Origin: Deltaproteobacteria bacterium
Lineage (GTDB): Bacteria; Bdellovibrionota_B; Oligoflexia; Oligoflexales; Bog-1112
DNA: 64,000 nt
Reading direction: 5' to 3'
NCBI GenBank assembly: GCA_020635195.1
Contig: JACKAG010000002.1
Span: forward strand, 192,224 to 256,223
In this document: positions 62,259 to 64,000 of the stretch, piece by piece
Layout: each line of letters begins with the position of its first letter
Position numbering within the stretch: position 1 is the first letter of the stretch
The notes under the pieces: model-generated
Told to the model about the DNA's origin: nothing
The model's database searches: none
What the model saw: only the letters and a program-made list of their open reading frames with translations
Program-made: the position numbers and the translations under genes

Positions 62259-63872
62259 TTAGCTGAGGTAATAAGCCCAGTTGATTTGTTGCCCCTTCCT
62301 GACAAGGTAATCAAAGCCTTTGGCTCTGTATTCGGATTCGTTCATTTCCGGAATATCGCTTGAGTAGAGGATGATTTTACCCTGATAGCCATAATAGCGG
62401 CAGGAGTCCGGAAAACGGTCCCGGATTGCATCAAAGCCGTCGCCATGGCGGTCGATCAGAATATAATTGAATTTTTTCGGGGAATCTTTCAGCTGGTCGA
62501 GGAACATGTCCATATTGGCAAAGTGCTCCGTCGCGTTGCAGAGCTCTGAGATCTGCTCACAGATGCTAACCCGAAAGGTCTCAATATCATCAATGACAGC
62601 GACGACTTTTTCTTCCTGACTTTTTACGGAAGCTGCGCTTTCTGTGGCCGGGTTTGTTTCTGCGGGCTCAGGCGCAGGAGTATTGCGGACTGTGGCTTGT
62701 GCGCGGCTGGGAACAAGCAGATGAGCGGCAGGGAATGTCAGAGAAAACTGTGTGGCGGTATTGGTGCTTTCGAGTCTGAGTTTGACCGCAATTCGCTTAC
62801 ACCAGGTCTGGCAGATATGAAGTCCAAGTCCGGTCTGTCCTTTTAGTGCAATTCCTGGCTTGAGAATGGCTTTCTGATGCTCGCGGGGGATCATTTTCCC
62901 GGTATTGGCAATAGAAAATGTGAGCCCGTCTGCAGATTCTGTCGTTCTGATCCAGATCAGGCTGTCTGAGTAGGTATAGGCATTTTTAATCAGGTTGCCG
63001 ATGGTGGCATAGAGGATATCTTCAGGGAGCCTGAGCTTTGATCTGTGCTCATATTTGACATCCATACTTTTATGCTGGTTCTGATAGGTATCGATACAGT
63101 CTTCAATGATCTGTTTCAGGTCTGTTTTATATGTTTTTCCGTCAAGACCGTTTTTATTGGTCAGTTTCAGAATGGACATCATGGAGTCGACTGCGATCAT
63201 GTTCTTCTTAAAATCCTGAGCAAAAATGTCCTTATAACTCGGGTTTCTGAAGGTAACCTCATTGCAGCTCAGCTGAGTCTGAAGAATCCGGAATAATTCA
63301 ACGGTCTGTTTCATTTCATGAAAGCCACAACTCATCAGGTCCATGGCATGCCGCGCAGCCCGTGAATTCAGATTGTCGATATCGAGTCTCTGGCAGAGGA
63401 AATAAATAAACCCAAAGAGGACGAAAATAATGACAACCATAATGAAAAGATTCAGATAACGATCATCATCCTCGAGAAAAGTAATCATGATAAGATCTGA
63501 ATCGTTCTGGAAGATGTACTTAATTGCGTATTCCAGAGGCCCCTTGTGGATCAGCTGGATTCTTTCATCGTTGAATCTGTGGTAATCGCTGGCTGCATCA
63601 ATCTCGTCTCCAAGGTTGATCAGACGGCGGTATTCTCTGTCAAAGATCTGGACGGCCTTGATGTAAGGCTCCTTGCTCATAACATTTTTCAGGTTTGACG
63701 AAAACTGAATGAAATCATTAACTTTAATCAGTTCTGACGATGAATTGATCATGGTAAAAATCACATCTTTTGCCCGGGATTTATAGTGATGATCAAGGGC
63801 AAAATATGAGGAGACAGACAGCATGACAGCCAGAAATAAAATGGTTTTTTTGGGGGTAATGTCTTTTTCCAT
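62259..63872 (-). CDS. Hybrid sensor histidine kinase with C-terminal receiver
   Basis: 537 residues. Transmembrane helices at about 11-26 and 141-160 bracket a small periplasmic sensor. The likely phosphoacceptor is His185 in FHEMKQT. The ATPase domain has N-box IGNLIKNAYT (291-300), a G1-like IANTGK and G2 GQTGLGLHI (346-354). After a Pro/Ala linker (about 385-420), the receiver has Asp428/429, Asp474 (ILIDRHGDG) and Lys526. First identifiable member of a minus-strand group followed by the SpoIIAA-like gene. No DNA-binding output is in sight. Confidence 0.85.
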   Translation of the reverse strand: MEKDITPKKTILFLAVMLSVSSYFALDHHYKSRAKDVIFTMINSSSELIKVNDFIQFSSNLKNVMSKEPYIKAVQIFDREYRRLINLGDEIDAASDYHRFNDERIQLIHKGPLEYAIKYIFQNDSDLIMITFLEDDDRYLNLFIMVVIIFVLFGFIYFLCQRLDIDNLNSRAARHAMDLMSCGFHEMKQTVELFRILQTQLSCNEVTFRNPSYKDIFAQDFKKNMIAVDSMMSILKLTNKNGLDGKTYKTDLKQIIEDCIDTYQNQHKSMDVKYEHRSKLRLPEDILYATIGNLIKNAYTYSDSLIWIRTTESADGLTFSIANTGKMIPREHQKAILKPGIALKGQTGLGLHICQTWCKRIAVKLRLESTNTATQFSLTFPAAHLLVPSRAQATVRNTPAPEPAETNPATESAASVKSQEEKVVAVIDDIETFRVSICEQISELCNATEHFANMDMFLDQLKDSPKKFNYILIDRHGDGFDAIRDRFPDSCRYYGYQGKIILYSSDIPEMNESEYRAKGFDYLVRKGQQINWAYYLS

Positions 63873-63890
63873 AGCAGATATGATCCGGTT

Positions 63891-64000
63891 TTAGGGTAAA
63901 TTGCGGGCCGTACTTTTCTGGCCCTGATACAGGGCCCGGTGGACAACATAGTCATGATCGAAAGGGTGAGGTAGTTTCTGGTCAAACTCCAGTGCCGGCA
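63891..64000 (-). CDS. C-terminal end of an unrecognised gene, partial
   Basis: A frame open from the window edge to a TAA at 63891-63893, giving 36 residues: FDQKLPHPFDHDYVVHRALYQGQ followed by KSTARNLP at the end. It ends 18 bp before the kinase start on the same strand, so it probably heads the operon. Too little is visible to name it. Confidence 0.5.
   Translation of the reverse strand, partial: PALEFDQKLPHPFDHDYVVHRALYQGQKSTARNLP

Overview
This is a 64-kb chromosomal stretch from a Gram-negative bacterium: it has lipoproteins, an OmpA-like peptidoglycan-binding protein, Trk potassium uptake, and an O-antigen/capsule-type polysaccharide locus. Base composition looks mid-40s percent GC by eye. 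A MutL with an endonuclease motif (so no MutH-type system), a bacterial SMC rather than MukB, and a CmoA/CmoB pair point to a proteobacterial-grade organism that is not an enteric. I cannot place it more precisely; a delta-like or Oligoflexia-like lineage is only a guess. No rRNA, tRNA or CRISPR array was recognised.

Layout. (1) 1-4340, minus strand: a two-gene ion-driven motor module. A MotB/OmpA-type protein with a giant coiled coil and a near-identical 63-bp tandem repeat precedes a MotA/TolQ/ZorA-like channel subunit that runs off the window. (2) 4.6-12.3 kb: housekeeping genes cmoA-cmoB, a small basic protein, miaA-mutL (minus), engB, and two consecutive tandem-receiver proteins, one with a degenerate receiver. 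(3) 12.4-25.2 kb: an insertion-sequence graveyard. It has three copies or pieces of one IS4-family element, five copies or relics of one IS256-family element, a frameshifted second IS4-like transposase, and a possible IS605-type end. Between them lie a likely toxin-antitoxin pair with its own promoter/operator, a pRiA4b ORF-3-like gene, a hypothetical gene, a racemase fragment, an rmuC 3' end split by an IS256 copy with a 9-bp target duplication, and a GT-C-like membrane protein.

(4) 25.5-41.6 kb: an M32 carboxypeptidase; a divergent pair of fusion enzymes (GNAT-deacetylase and methyltransferase/ATP-grasp ligase); a lipoprotein plus smc; ssb; trkA-trkH; and another lipoprotein. (5) 41.7-61.4 kb: a polysaccharide locus in two divergent operons. 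The minus operon holds a Wzz-like protein, a hypothetical exported protein, FdtA, FdtB, RmlA, RmlB, Gmd, Fcl and a large Wzy/WaaL-like protein, and predicts dTDP-3-amino-3,6-dideoxygalactose and GDP-L-fucose. The plus operon holds a Wzy-like protein, five or six glycosyltransferases, a PhyH-type oxygenase and a glycosyltransferase-methyltransferase fusion. The two share a 444-bp control region.

(6) 61.4-64 kb, minus strand: a hybrid histidine kinase followed by a tandem SpoIIAA-like protein, preceded by the end of an unrecognised gene.

The best candidates for something undescribed are the giant coiled-coil motor pair at the left edge and the divergent pair of two-domain enzymes at 27-31 kb.
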